Source: Arthrobacter sp. Soil762 (lineage in GTDB: Bacteria > Actinomycetota > Actinomycetes > Actinomycetales > Micrococcaceae). From it: DNA of 64,000 nucleotides. The notes beneath the pieces were generated by a model, which searched no databases, was not told where the DNA came from, and saw nothing but the letters and a program-made list of their open reading frames with translations. A program made the position numbers and the translations under genes. How positions within the stretch are numbered: the stretch's first letter is position 1; each line of letters starts with the position of its first letter. Positions 32,867-41,629 of the stretch are shown in pieces. The stretch covers positions 680,262 to 744,261 of the forward strand of contig NZ_LMSG01000001.1 of NCBI RefSeq assembly GCF_001428335.1. Direction: 5' to 3'.

Positions 32867-33421
32867 GTGACTTTGACTAAGATCCGCACCGCCGCCGCGA
32901 GCTCCCTCGCCGCCGCCGGTCTCCTGTTTACCCTTGCCGCCTGTTCCACGCCGGCCGCCACCCAGCCCGCCTCCTCCGCGACGTCGCAGGCAACGGCATC
33001 ACCCAGCGCAGCCTCCGGGCCCTGCGCCGGCGTGAAGGTGATCGTCGATTCGGGCGCCCTGAAGCAGGATGCCGCTGACACGTCCGTCTGCGTCCCCGTG
33101 GACGCGGCGACTCCCGCCTCCAAGGTGCTCGAAGAGGCAGACGTAAAAACCGTAGGCACCACCCAGTACCCCACCGAACTCGTATGCCGTGTGAACGGCG
33201 TGCCCGCTGCAGACCTCGCCATCACCCACAAGGGCGGCACGTACAAGGAAGAATGCAGTGGCATGCCCGCCGCATTTGCCTACTGGTCCCTCTGGGTGAA
33301 GCCGGCCACCGGTGACTGGGCCTACGCCCAGGAAGGCCTCGCTACCCTGCAGGTCAGCCCGGGCGAGAGCCTTGAACTGCTCTACGCGGTCGACGGCGAA
33401 CCGGCAGCCCCCGCAGCATGA
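32867..33421 (+). CDS. Lipoprotein with DUF4430-like (transcobalamin C-terminal-like) domain
   Basis: This 184-residue protein starts at GTG. Residues 1-26 form a lipoprotein signal ending LAAC. A Thr/Ser/Ala linker follows, then GVKVIVDSGALKQDAADTSVCV, ASKVLEEADVKTVGTTQYPTELVCRVNGVPAA and CSGMPAAFAYWSLWV, the pattern of actinobacterial DUF4430-like lipoproteins found beside ECF importers, with conserved cysteines. Its stop overlaps the ATG of the ECF protein by four bases. It probably captures the vitamin outside the membrane; a cobalamin-type ligand is suggested by the domain family and not proven. Confidence 0.7.
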   Translation: MTLTKIRTAAASSLAAAGLLFTLAACSTPAATQPASSATSQATASPSAASGPCAGVKVIVDSGALKQDAADTSVCVPVDAATPASKVLEEADVKTVGTTQYPTELVCRVNGVPAADLAITHKGGTYKEECSGMPAAFAYWSLWVKPATGDWAYAQEGLATLQVSPGESLELLYAVDGEPAAPAA

Positions 33422-36318
33422 CCTTTCGACCCGCGCCGTTACGTGCAGGGGCGGCTCTCGCCGTCGTCTTCATCGCGGCGCGGGTCATCTACCGCGTCCT
33501 TTTCAACGGGGCGGGCATTGGTGACCCCGTCCTGCTCGACCTGCCGGCGGTTCGACTGGCTGCCCCGTACGCACATGTGGTCCTCCTCGGCCCGGTCACC
33601 GGACCTGGACTATGGGCGGCGGTCCTGTCCGCCCTGCCGATCGCCGGGATGCTCCTCGGTTTCGGCGTGATCAATGCGTTTGTGGACGTGGCGCGCGGCT
33701 TTGTCCACCTGGCCCGCCGCGGCCCCATGCAGGGCGTTGCCCGGACCCTCGTGGTGGCGTGGGCGGCGCTCCCCGCACTCGCCGACGCCGTGACCTCCGT
33801 CCGTCTGGCGTTCCGGTTGCGGGGCGAACGGTTCGGAGCGCGCGCCCTGGTGCCCGTGCTCGAGCGCACCCTGGAGCACGCAAGCCGGGTTGCCGCGGCT
33901 CTGGAGTTGCGCGGCTTCGGGAGCCGGGAAGCACAGCAACCCGGCCCAGCCACCGAAGCGCCGGTTCTCGTCCGGGACGCACAATTCCGTATTGGTGACG
34001 CCCAGGTGCGCGTCGCAGCGTTCACGCCGCCCAGCGGTTCCATTACGGTCATCACCGGGCCGACGGGCTCCGGCAAGTCCACCATCCTGCGGGGCATCGC
34101 CGGCCTCCTCTCCCACGTTGACGGTGGCGAAATCTCCGGCACGGTGCGCATCGCCGGAACAGACCGTGCCACCACGCCGCCGCGCGACACCGCCCGCCTC
34201 ATCGGCGTCGTCCTGCAGAATCCCCGCGCCGCCTTCGCCTCTACCCGGGTCCGGGACGAAATCTCCCTCGCCCTTGAGCTGCGCGGCCTGGCCTCCGCGA
34301 CCGCCAAAGCCCGGGTGCTGGACGTCGCGGAGCGGATCGGAGTGACGGCGCTGCTGGACCGCAACATCAGCACCCTCTCGGCCGGCGAGGCAACACTCGT
34401 GGCCATCGCCGCCGCGGTGGTGGAGCGGCCCGCACTGCTCCTGGTGGATGAACCCCTGGCCGACCTCGACACCGCGGCCCGCAGACACGTCATCGCCGTA
34501 CTCAACGCCCTCGCCGGCGACGGCGCCTGCGTCATCGTGGCGGAGCATCGGGCAGAACCGCTGGTCCCCGTTGCAGACTCATGGTGGACCATCGACGACG
34601 GCGCCCTGGTGTCGGGTGCTGCGCCCTCCCCGACGTCGCCCCCTGCCGTTGCCCGTCCGACGCCGGCACAGCCAGTAGTGCACGCGCCCGTCCTGACTGC
34701 CACGAACCTCGCGGTGCACCGCAAGGGCAAGCCGCTGGTGCGCGAGGCATCCCTGACCCTGCACCGCGGTGAAGTGGTGGCTCTCGTGGGGCCGAACGGG
34801 GCCGGGAAGTCGTCCCTCCTGGTGGCGCTCGCCCTCGGTGAAGGGACGGCTGGTCAAGGCACCGGCAGTGAAGGCAGGGGTGGTGAAGGAACGCTCGACG
34901 GCGGCCGCGTCGCCCTCGTGCCGGACGCCTCGGACGACCTCTTCACCAGGGATACCGTCGCAGCAGAGCTCCGTGCGGCCGACCGGCGCCAGGCGCGCGC
35001 CCGCCGCGCAGACCGGCGTCACCCGGACCGGCGCCCGGCCAGTGACCGGCTTGCCGCTGTGCCCGCGGAGTCACGCCTGGCCCGCTTGCGGGGAGATGTT
35101 CGGATGCCTATCGGACAGGAGCACCCCCGGGACCTCTCTGCGGGAGAGCGCAGGATCCTTGCCATCGCGTTGCAGACCATGGACGATCCCCAGGTGCTCC
35201 TGATCGATGAGCCCACCCGCGGACTCGATCCTGCGGCGCGCACGGCAGTGTCGGCGGCGCTGCGGGCCGCTGCGGACTCCGGCACGGCGGTCCTGATCGC
35301 CACGCACGACCTCGCCTTTGCCCACGGCCTCGGCGCCCGCATCCTCCCGATGCGTGACGGCATCGCGCCCTCTTCCAAGGCGGCCGAGGTCCCCGAAGCG
35401 CCCCTCCCACTCCCCCGGCCAGCGGGGGCCAGACTAAAACCGCGGGTCATCGAACCAGACTCCCCAGGTCCGGCAAGACGGCGCCGCATCCGCATGCCGC
35501 GGGGAGTCGAGCTCGCCGTCCTCGCGGCGGCAAACCTTCTGGCGCTCGGTGCCTTCTGCTGGCCGCTGCTCGCCGCGGCCTTCCCGGAGGATGCCGCCGC
35601 TGCCCTGCCGTACGCGGCGCTGGCCATTGCGCCGCTCGCCGTCGTTGCCATCGTGGTGTCCATGGACGGCTCGGTCAGCTCCGCGCACACGGTCGCATTG
35701 CTCGGTGTCCTGGCCGCAGTGGGCTCGGCAGTGCGGGTGGCGAGCACCGGCGTCGGGGGCGTGGAGGCAGTCTTTATCCTGCTGATCCTGGCCGGCCGGG
35801 CCTTCGGTGCCCGTTTCGGCATGCTCCTGGGCGCCGCCACCATCGCCGTCTCAAGCGCCTTGTGGGGCGGGATCGGTCCCTGGACACCGTTCCAGATCTT
35901 CGCGTGTGCGTGGGTGGGCGCGGGCGCAGGCCTGCTCCCCCGCCGGGTGCGCGGATGGGCCGAACTGTGGATGCTGTCCGCCTACGGCATCGTCGCGTCC
36001 TACCTGTTCGGCCTGCTGACCAACCTGTGGTTCTGGCCCTTCGCCGTCGGCGCCGGAACCGGCATCTCCTACGTGGCCGGCGCGCCGCTGGGCACCAACC
36101 TCAGCAGCTTCCTGCTCTATTCCCTGGTGACGTCGACGGCGGGCTGGGACACCCTGCGCGCGGTCACCACGGTGATCGGAATCGCTGTGGTGGGGCGGGC
36201 CATCCTTGCGGCACTCCGGCGGGTGAAGCCGGTCTTCAGCCAGGTTCCTGGACCAGGCGGGCAGGGCGCGCAGGCACAGCCCGCGCAGGCCAAGGACCGG
36301 CTACAAATCGGGGCTTGA
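33418..36318 (+). CDS. Single-chain ECF transporter: T component, two ATPases and S component fused
   Basis: This 966-residue protein carries four units. Residues 1-165: CbiQ-like T component, ending in the coupling helix RVAALELRGF. About 185-420: first ATPase with Walker A GPTGSGKST (214-222), Q-loop VVLQNP, LSAGEA signature and LLLVDEP. About 445-660: second ATPase with Walker A GPNGAGKSS (near 457), LSAGERR and LLIDEPTRGLD; its Q-loop position reads VPD, and a Gly/Glu-rich plus Arg/Ala/Asp-rich insert lies before the signature. About 690-945: six-span S component (AGRAFGARFGMLLGAATIAVSSALWGG). It overlaps the lipoprotein gene by four bases. Fusion of all four units is unusual; the vitamin is inferred. 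Confidence 0.85.
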   Translation: MTFRPAPLRAGAALAVVFIAARVIYRVLFNGAGIGDPVLLDLPAVRLAAPYAHVVLLGPVTGPGLWAAVLSALPIAGMLLGFGVINAFVDVARGFVHLARRGPMQGVARTLVVAWAALPALADAVTSVRLAFRLRGERFGARALVPVLERTLEHASRVAAALELRGFGSREAQQPGPATEAPVLVRDAQFRIGDAQVRVAAFTPPSGSITVITGPTGSGKSTILRGIAGLLSHVDGGEISGTVRIAGTDRATTPPRDTARLIGVVLQNPRAAFASTRVRDEISLALELRGLASATAKARVLDVAERIGVTALLDRNISTLSAGEATLVAIAAAVVERPALLLVDEPLADLDTAARRHVIAVLNALAGDGACVIVAEHRAEPLVPVADSWWTIDDGALVSGAAPSPTSPPAVARPTPAQPVVHAPVLTATNLAVHRKGKPLVREASLTLHRGEVVALVGPNGAGKSSLLVALALGEGTAGQGTGSEGRGGEGTLDGGRVALVPDASDDLFTRDTVAAELRAADRRQARARRADRRHPDRRPASDRLAAVPAESRLARLRGDVRMPIGQEHPRDLSAGERRILAIALQTMDDPQVLLIDEPTRGLDPAARTAVSAALRAAADSGTAVLIATHDLAFAHGLGARILPMRDGIAPSSKAAEVPEAPLPLPRPAGARLKPRVIEPDSPGPARRRRIRMPRGVELAVLAAANLLALGAFCWPLLAAAFPEDAAAALPYAALAIAPLAVVAIVVSMDGSVSSAHTVALLGVLAAVGSAVRVASTGVGGVEAVFILLILAGRAFGARFGMLLGAATIAVSSALWGGIGPWTPFQIFACAWVGAGAGLLPRRVRGWAELWMLSAYGIVASYLFGLLTNLWFWPFAVGAGTGISYVAGAPLGTNLSSFLLYSLVTSTAGWDTLRAVTTVIGIAVVGRAILAALRRVKPVFSQVPGPGGQGAQAQPAQAKDRLQIGA

Positions 36319-36537
36319 GGACAGTTCCATGGTGCGTTTGGGCTTGGAGCCGGTCCCACATTGCGGCTGTCTCGCGGCCGAAGCGGTCAGGGTCGACGTC
36401 GGGATGGCTAGGGCGTTCTCCTGGCGGCTGTGCAGCAGCCTGACTGCGTAGGCCAAGGACACGGAGGATCCTAGGATTCGCTATTTCCTGTGGATAGTCT
36501 GGGACAGGACGCCACCCTACGGAGGGTCAGTGAGGAT

Positions 36538-37362
36538 GTGATCGAAGCAGTTGCTGCGGTAATCGGCCGGAACAATGTCACCATATTTGGCCGGGATGAT
36601 GGGCCTGTGATGATGTTTGCCCACGGTTTTGGCTGCGATCAGGCTATGTGGCGGAAGCTGCTGCCCTATTTCGTAGACGATTACCGGCTGGTGCTTTTTG
36701 ATCATGTTGGTGCAGGAAACTCCGACATCAGTGCCTATGACTGGGAGAAGTACGGGTCCCTGGATGGGTACGCGTCGGACCTGCTGGAGATTTGCGCCGC
36801 CCTTGAACTTGAGGACGTCATCCTGGTAGGCCACAGTGTCAGCACGATGATCGCCGTGATCGCCGCAGTGCAGGACCCCAACCGTTTCTCCCACCTGGTC
36901 CTGCTTGCTCCTTCACCCCGTCATACGGATGACCCGTACGACGGCTACGTGGGCGGGTTTTCGCGGGAAGACATCGAGGGCCTGCTGGCATCTCTGGACA
37001 GCAACTATTTCGCCTGGGCCGCGGCCTTGGCGCCCATGGTTATGGGCAACCCGCAAGAGCCGGAATTAGCGGAGGATCTGCGTGGCAGCTTCTGCCGGAC
37101 AAATCCGACCATCGCACGGCACTTCGCCGGGGTAACCTTTTTCTCCGACACCCGCCCTGAACTGAAAAAGTTGCGCACCAGCTGCCTGATTCTGCAGTGC
37201 TCCGACGATCGGCTTGCCCCGCCGGAAGTGGGCGCCTACCTGCACAAGAATCTGGATCACAGCACCCTGGTGCAGCTCCAGGCCACCGGGCACTGCCCCC
37301 ACGTCAGCGCTCCGGAGGAAACGGCCCGGGCGATTCTGCACTACCTCGACACCCGCTCGTGA
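36538..37362 (+). CDS. rsbQ: RsbQ-like alpha/beta hydrolase
   Basis: This protein of about 274 residues starts at GTG 36538 (VIEAVAAVIGRNNVTIFG), matching the RsbQ/KAI2 start; a GTG at 36490 would add 16 residues. The match to that family runs the full length: FAHGFGCDQAMWRKLLPYFVDDYRLVLFDHVGAGNSD, GHSVSTMIAV (nucleophile Ser), SDDRLAPPEV (Asp) and ATGHCPHVSAPEE (His). RsbQ provides the signal for the RsbP phosphatase in energy stress. No RsbP or other PAS/PP2C gene is nearby, so the partner must be elsewhere. It is preceded by 219 bp without a gene. Confidence 0.82.
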   Translation: MIEAVAAVIGRNNVTIFGRDDGPVMMFAHGFGCDQAMWRKLLPYFVDDYRLVLFDHVGAGNSDISAYDWEKYGSLDGYASDLLEICAALELEDVILVGHSVSTMIAVIAAVQDPNRFSHLVLLAPSPRHTDDPYDGYVGGFSREDIEGLLASLDSNYFAWAAALAPMVMGNPQEPELAEDLRGSFCRTNPTIARHFAGVTFFSDTRPELKKLRTSCLILQCSDDRLAPPEVGAYLHKNLDHSTLVQLQATGHCPHVSAPEETARAILHYLDTRS

Positions 37363-37369
37363 CAGGCCT

Positions 37370-37406
37370 TCTGTTATCAAGCACCCTGCGGGTGCCTGAT
37401 AACAGA
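37370..37406. terminator. Strong bidirectional hairpin
   Basis: TCTGTTATCAAGCACCC and GGGTGCCTGATAACAGA pair around TGC with one mismatch. It lies eight bases after the RsbQ stop and four before the end of the convergent dehydrogenase gene. Confidence 0.8.
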
Positions 37407-37409
37407 TGT

Positions 37410-38315
37410 TCACAGGGCTGCGCTGGTGCGCTGTGCAAGGGTCCGGAGGATTCCTGTGTGGTCAAGGGCGCCGTCGCCCCGCGCGACCATATCCTCGAAA
37501 AGATCCCGGATTACCGTGCTCAGGGGCAGCTCCAGGAGTGCTCTCCTAGCCGCCCCCAGCACGAAGTTGAGGTCCTTCAGCTGGTTTTGGGCGCTGCCGC
37601 CACCAGTGAAATCGCCGTCTATCCATCTGTGCCCTTTTTGGCGCAGCACCTCGGAGTCGGCCAGCCCACCCCGAAGCAGTTCAAGCATCACTGATGGATC
37701 CAGTCCCCCGCCGCGCGCGAGAAGCATGGCTTCGGAAACTGCCGTGACCGTGCCGGCGACCACGATCTGGTTGCAGGCCTTGGCCAGCGCGCCCGAACCT
37801 CCCGAACCCATGTGCCGGATGGTGCTGCCCATGAACCCGAACGCCGGGGTGACCGAGCTAAACGTGTCTTCGTCCCCGCCCACCATGATGCTCAGGGTGC
37901 CGTTTTCGGCGCCCACGGTGCCGCCACTGACGGGGGCATCCAGGACTCGGACGCCGTGTTCGCGAAGCATCCGTTCGCCAAAGGCCGCCACTGCCCCCGG
38001 CGAGACGGTTCCGTGCACGACGAGTATCGGTCGGGCAATGCCCTTGGCTGTCCATCCGGCTATCAGGCCCTCTTCTCCCGGAAGCAACGCTTCGACGTGG
38101 CTTAGGTCTGGCAACACGGTGAGAACGATGTCGGCGGCCGCCTCAAAGGGTGAGGTCGCAACGCGGGCGCCCAGGCCCACCAATGCTTCGGCCTTCGAAG
38201 TAGTCCGGTTCCAGACTGTCAGTTCGCCGTAGCCCTTCAGCAGCCGGCGCGCCATGGGTTCCCCCATCGGCCCTAATCCCATCAGGGCAAGCGCTGGGTG
38301 GTCATGTTCAGGCAT
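37410..38315 (-). CDS. Beta-hydroxyacid dehydrogenase family protein
   Basis: This 301-residue protein starts at the ATG of MPEHDHPALALMGLGPMGEP, seven bases after AAGGA. Motifs: GLGPMGEPMARRLL (NAD(P) binding), VLDAPVSGGTVGAENGTLSIMVGG (substrate binding) and SGALAKACNQIVVAG with the catalytic Lys. Relatives reduce tartronate semialdehyde or oxidise 3-hydroxyisobutyrate or threonate-type acids. It lies downstream of the TRAP transporter genes on the same strand, which fits sugar-acid catabolism. The exact substrate is unknown. Confidence 0.85.
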   Translation of the reverse strand: MPEHDHPALALMGLGPMGEPMARRLLKGYGELTVWNRTTSKAEALVGLGARVATSPFEAAADIVLTVLPDLSHVEALLPGEEGLIAGWTAKGIARPILVVHGTVSPGAVAAFGERMLREHGVRVLDAPVSGGTVGAENGTLSIMVGGDEDTFSSVTPAFGFMGSTIRHMGSGGSGALAKACNQIVVAGTVTAVSEAMLLARGGGLDPSVMLELLRGGLADSEVLRQKGHRWIDGDFTGGGSAQNQLKDLNFVLGAARRALLELPLSTVIRDLFEDMVARGDGALDHTGILRTLAQRTSAAL

Positions 38316-38439
38316 TGGGGATCCTTTAGCGATTAGGGCGTGCAGGACCGGCAATGTAGCCGCTGACGGTTTTCCGGATGGGGGAAGGCATAGTTGTCCT
38401 GTTTCTGTGACTGTATGGGATAGCGAATTGGGGGCGGCG

Positions 38440-39717
38440 TTACTGCTTGGTCAGGAGATCAGACGGCCACAGGATGAGTTGCGGGAAGATGGCCAGCATG
38501 ACGATGGCAATCACCATGACCACGTACAGCGGCACCGCGGCCTTCACGATCTTCTCCATCGGCAGCCCGCTGACATAGGATGCCGCGAACAGGCAGACGC
38601 CGACAGGCGGCGTGACCAGGCCAACGGCAAGGGCAGCAACGAGGAAGACGACGAAGTGGATGGGATCCACACCGGAAGACACGGCCGCGGGCATGAGCAC
38701 CGGTGTGCAAAGCAGGATGGCTGCGACTTTGTCCATCACGGTTCCGATGACGATCAGGATCAGGCCGATCAGTAGCATGACGATGGTGGGGTTAGTGCTG
38801 ACGCTCAGCAGCCAGCTGCTGACCTTTGCCGGCAGCCCGTCAATGGTGAAGATGTAAGAGGCGACGCCGGCGATCATGGCGATGAGCAGGATGGTGCCGG
38901 TGGTGAGGCCGGCGTCCACGATCATCTTGGGCATCTGGCGCCACTTCATGTCCCGGTAGACGTAGATGCCGACCAGCAGGCTGTAGAAGACGGCAACGGC
39001 GGCCGCCTCCGTGGGCGTGACGAGCCCGCTGAACATGCCCACCAGGATGATCACCGGGCCGCCCATGGCCGGGATTCCCCCGAGGACGATCCGAAGGCCC
39101 TTCTTGAAAGGCGTCCTTGAGACCTCGCCGTAACCATGGCGTGCCGACAGGAAGAAATTCACAAGCATCAGGACGATGATCAGGACAATGGACGGTCCAA
39201 ATCCTCCCGCGAGTGCAGCGCCTACCGAGACGTTCGCGGTCGAGGCGGCGATGATCATGAGGATGCTCGGCGGTATCAGTGAGGACAGGGTAGCGGTGAC
39301 CATGGTCATTGCTGCCGCGTAGGGCCGCGGGTACTTATGGTCAGTCATGGCCTTGATCTCGATCTTGCCGAGGCTGACAATGTCGGCAACGGAGGAACCG
39401 GAGATGCCGCCGAAGATTGCGCTCGATGCGATGTTCACTTGGCCAAGGCCGCCGCGGAAGCGGCCGAAGATGACTTCGGCGCCACGGAAGATCCGGTCCG
39501 AGATACCCCCTCCGGCCATGAGGTTGCCGGCCAGGACGAACAAGGGGACAGCAACCAGCAGGAAGCTGTTCATGGAGCTCATCATGGACTGCGGTAATAG
39601 TTCGAGGGGGATGTCGAAGATCAGCAGCGTGGCGATGACGCCAATGCCGAGTGAGACTGAGAGCGGAACGCCCAGCAGCAGCAGGAGGAGGAATATGCCC
39701 AGCAGGGTCAGGCTCAT
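38440..39717 (-). CDS. dctM: TRAP transporter large permease (DctM)
   Basis: This 425-residue membrane protein has about 12 spans and full DctM length. Typical stretches are GIFLLLLLLGVPLSVSLGIGV at the start, FGGISGSSVADIVSLG and PSILMIIAASTANVSVGAALAGGFGPSIV. It forms the Na+-driven channel for the carboxylate delivered by DctP. Its start overlaps the DctQ stop by four bases. The neighbouring dehydrogenases and gluconokinase suggest a sugar acid as cargo. Confidence 0.92.
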   Translation of the reverse strand: MSLTLLGIFLLLLLLGVPLSVSLGIGVIATLLIFDIPLELLPQSMMSSMNSFLLVAVPLFVLAGNLMAGGGISDRIFRGAEVIFGRFRGGLGQVNIASSAIFGGISGSSVADIVSLGKIEIKAMTDHKYPRPYAAAMTMVTATLSSLIPPSILMIIAASTANVSVGAALAGGFGPSIVLIIVLMLVNFFLSARHGYGEVSRTPFKKGLRIVLGGIPAMGGPVIILVGMFSGLVTPTEAAAVAVFYSLLVGIYVYRDMKWRQMPKMIVDAGLTTGTILLIAMIAGVASYIFTIDGLPAKVSSWLLSVSTNPTIVMLLIGLILIVIGTVMDKVAAILLCTPVLMPAAVSSGVDPIHFVVFLVAALAVGLVTPPVGVCLFAASYVSGLPMEKIVKAAVPLYVVMVIAIVMLAIFPQLILWPSDLLTKQ

Positions 39718-40346
39718 GCGATCATCTCTCCTTCGAGGATTCTCTTACGCATATACGGGGAGAAGTAGACGGTTGTGATATGGGCGACGATGGCCAGTGC
39801 CGCGCTGATCACCAGGGGCAGGGTTACCAGGAACATCTTCAGTCCCAGGGCAGGACTGGACTCTCCGGCGGCGTACTGCTGCAGCATCAATTCCCACGTC
39901 TTGTAGAGCAGGACACTGAAGAACACGGTCCCGCAGATGGCGTAGAGATGCATGCTGACTTGCTTGAGCCAGGCTGGTCCCCACGCCACAGCGAAGTTCA
40001 CACGCGGGTGCACGGCGGCCCGGAAGCCTGCTGCCATCCCCAGGAAGGTGGTGTCCATGAACAGGAAACGGGTCAGTTCCTCGGTCCATGGCAGCGAGGC
40101 TCCCATCTGCCGGCTGACCATCTGGGCAGCAAGGCTGAGCAGCATCGCGCAGATTCCGACGAAGAGGAGAGCATCCACGGCCTTCCAGATCAGACCATGA
40201 GGTTCCGAGACTTCGCCTACCGGAACCACCTTGATGCTATGTTCGGCCGCCTGGTGTTCGGCCCCCCGGGTTGGGGTGCTTCCATCATCATGCACTGAAC
40301 TCGTCTCCTGCACTGGACCCGTCACCTCAACGTCCAAGGAATTCAA
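39714..40346 (-). CDS. dctQ: TRAP transporter small permease (DctQ)
   Basis: Up to 210 residues with four spans after a polar N-terminus: AVDALLFVGICAMLLSLAAQMVSRQ, TRFLFMDTTFLGMAAGFRAAVHPRVNF, HLYAICGTVFFSVLLYKTWELM and LVISAALAIVAHITTVYF. WTEELTRFLF is the DctQ signature. The frame as given overlaps dctP by 20 bases; an internal start is possible. It bridges DctP and DctM functions in the membrane. Confidence 0.88.
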   Translation of the reverse strand: MNSLDVEVTGPVQETSSVHDDGSTPTRGAEHQAAEHSIKVVPVGEVSEPHGLIWKAVDALLFVGICAMLLSLAAQMVSRQMGASLPWTEELTRFLFMDTTFLGMAAGFRAAVHPRVNFAVAWGPAWLKQVSMHLYAICGTVFFSVLLYKTWELMLQQYAAGESSPALGLKMFLVTLPLVISAALAIVAHITTVYFSPYMRKRILEGEMIA

Positions 40347-41355
40347 GGCTTGACTGGACGAATTCCTTGCCTACCTTGCCCTCAAGCTCGGGGTAGACCT
40401 TCTGCGCTGCCGCCTGGAACTTTTCCCTGGCTTCGGGCGTCAGCTCGTTGATCTTCACGCCTTCGCCCTTGAGCTTGTCGAGGGTTTTGGTGGCTTCGTC
40501 GTTGTCGTACTTTGTCTTGAAGTCAGCGGTCTCGTCCGCTGCTTCCTGCAGGACCTTCCGGGTGTCCTCATCGAAGGAGTCCCACTTCTTCTTGCTGAAC
40601 CCAAGGACGAAGCCGTCGGAGATGTGGCCCGTCAGGGAGAGGTAGTCCTGGACTTCGAAGAACTTGTTGTTGACTGGAACTTCCAGAGGGTTTTCCTGGC
40701 CGTGGATAGTGCCGAGCTGCAGGGCGGTGTAAACCTCTTTGAAGTCCATCGGCGTCGGGTTGGCGCCCAGTGAGCCAAAGAACTTAACCCAGAGGTCATT
40801 CTGCGGTACGCGGAGCTTCAGGTCCTTGAAGTCCTCGGGCTGGGTGATGGGACGCATCGAGTTGGTGGTGTGCCGTGGAGTACGGGTCAGCATGGACACG
40901 CCCTTGATGCCCAGCTTGTCCAGTGAGCCCAGCAGTTCCTTGCCCGGTTCGCCTTGGAGGTACTTGGTGACCTCATCCGTGTCCTTGAAGAGGTAGGGAA
41001 GGCTGATGGCATTCATTCTTGGTTCGAAGGACGCGTATACCGAGGTGGACATGATGGTCGAGTCCAGCGTGCCGTTTCCAAGCAGGTTGACGGCGGCGTT
41101 CTGGTCTCCGCCAAAAAGGGTGCCGTCGGGGAATGTCTCGACCTTGACCTTGCCGTCGCTCAGCTCGGCAACCTTGTCGGCGAAGTGCTTTCCAGTGACG
41201 CCCACGGAAGAGGTTGCGGGGTCGCCGAGGCCGAGGCGGATGGTGGTGCTGGGCGCGCCGGCGCCGGGCGCCCCGCCCCCGCCGCAACCGGTGAGGACAG
41301 TAGTAACGGTGAGTGCAACGGCCACAGCTACGGTGGCGAGGATGCGCTTGGGCAT
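40327..41355 (-). CDS. dctP: TRAP transporter solute-binding protein (DctP), lipoprotein
   Basis: This 342-residue protein has a lipoprotein signal (VAVALTVTTVLTGC, Cys 25) and then the DctP fold: HFADKVAELSDGKVKVETFPDGTLFGGDQNAAVNLLGNGTLD, KLRVPQNDLWVKFFGSLGANPTPMDFKEVYTALQLGTIHGQENPL, with the Arg that usually binds the ligand carboxylate in LRVP. It delivers a carboxylate, probably a sugar acid, to DctQM. ATG 41355 follows AAGGAGA. A LacI operator lies about 205 bp upstream. Confidence 0.92.
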   Translation of the reverse strand: MPKRILATVAVAVALTVTTVLTGCGGGGAPGAGAPSTTIRLGLGDPATSSVGVTGKHFADKVAELSDGKVKVETFPDGTLFGGDQNAAVNLLGNGTLDSTIMSTSVYASFEPRMNAISLPYLFKDTDEVTKYLQGEPGKELLGSLDKLGIKGVSMLTRTPRHTTNSMRPITQPEDFKDLKLRVPQNDLWVKFFGSLGANPTPMDFKEVYTALQLGTIHGQENPLEVPVNNKFFEVQDYLSLTGHISDGFVLGFSKKKWDSFDEDTRKVLQEAADETADFKTKYDNDEATKTLDKLKGEGVKINELTPEAREKFQAAAQKVYPELEGKVGKEFVQSSLEFLGR

Positions 41356-41427
41356 CTGATTCTCCTTTGAATACTTGCTGGTTCCTGGCCTACACGGACA
41401 GGGGTACTGATGCTTTGATGGCGGTGA

Positions 41428-41545
41428 TTAAGCGTCCTGGGCTGTGCGGATATGGTCGAGAAGGGCTGCTCTTGCTGCTTTCTCGTCCCGCTTGCCCAGT
41501 GTTTTGTAGACGCGGCGGTGCTCGCGCAGGCTGCCTTCCCGCCGT
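41428..41545 (-). pseudogene. GntR-family (FCD) regulator C-terminal remnant
   Basis: The minus strand reads EGSLREHRRVYKTLGKRDEKAARAALLDHIRTAQDA and stops at the TAA (41430-41428). This is the last helix of an FCD-type GntR regulator, a family that often controls TRAP/sugar-acid operons. Nothing of the winged helix remains; upstream comes the LacI operator and the LacI gene. It looks like the stump of a regulator replaced by LacI. Confidence 0.65.
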
Positions 41546-41557
41546 GAATCATCCCGA

Positions 41558-41577
41558 AGTGGAACCGGTACACTTTT
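41558..41577. promoter_or_regulatory. LacI operator upstream of the TRAP operon
   Basis: AGTGGAACCGGTACACTTTT is the exact reverse complement of the 20 bp at 42741-42760. The core GTACCGGTTCC/GGAACCGGTAC is a LacI-type near-palindrome around ACCGGT. Confidence 0.7.
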
Positions 41578-41629
41578 TTACCACACGCCGGCGGGGCTGT
41601 AAACCGTTGGGAGCGGATGCCAGCTTGGA

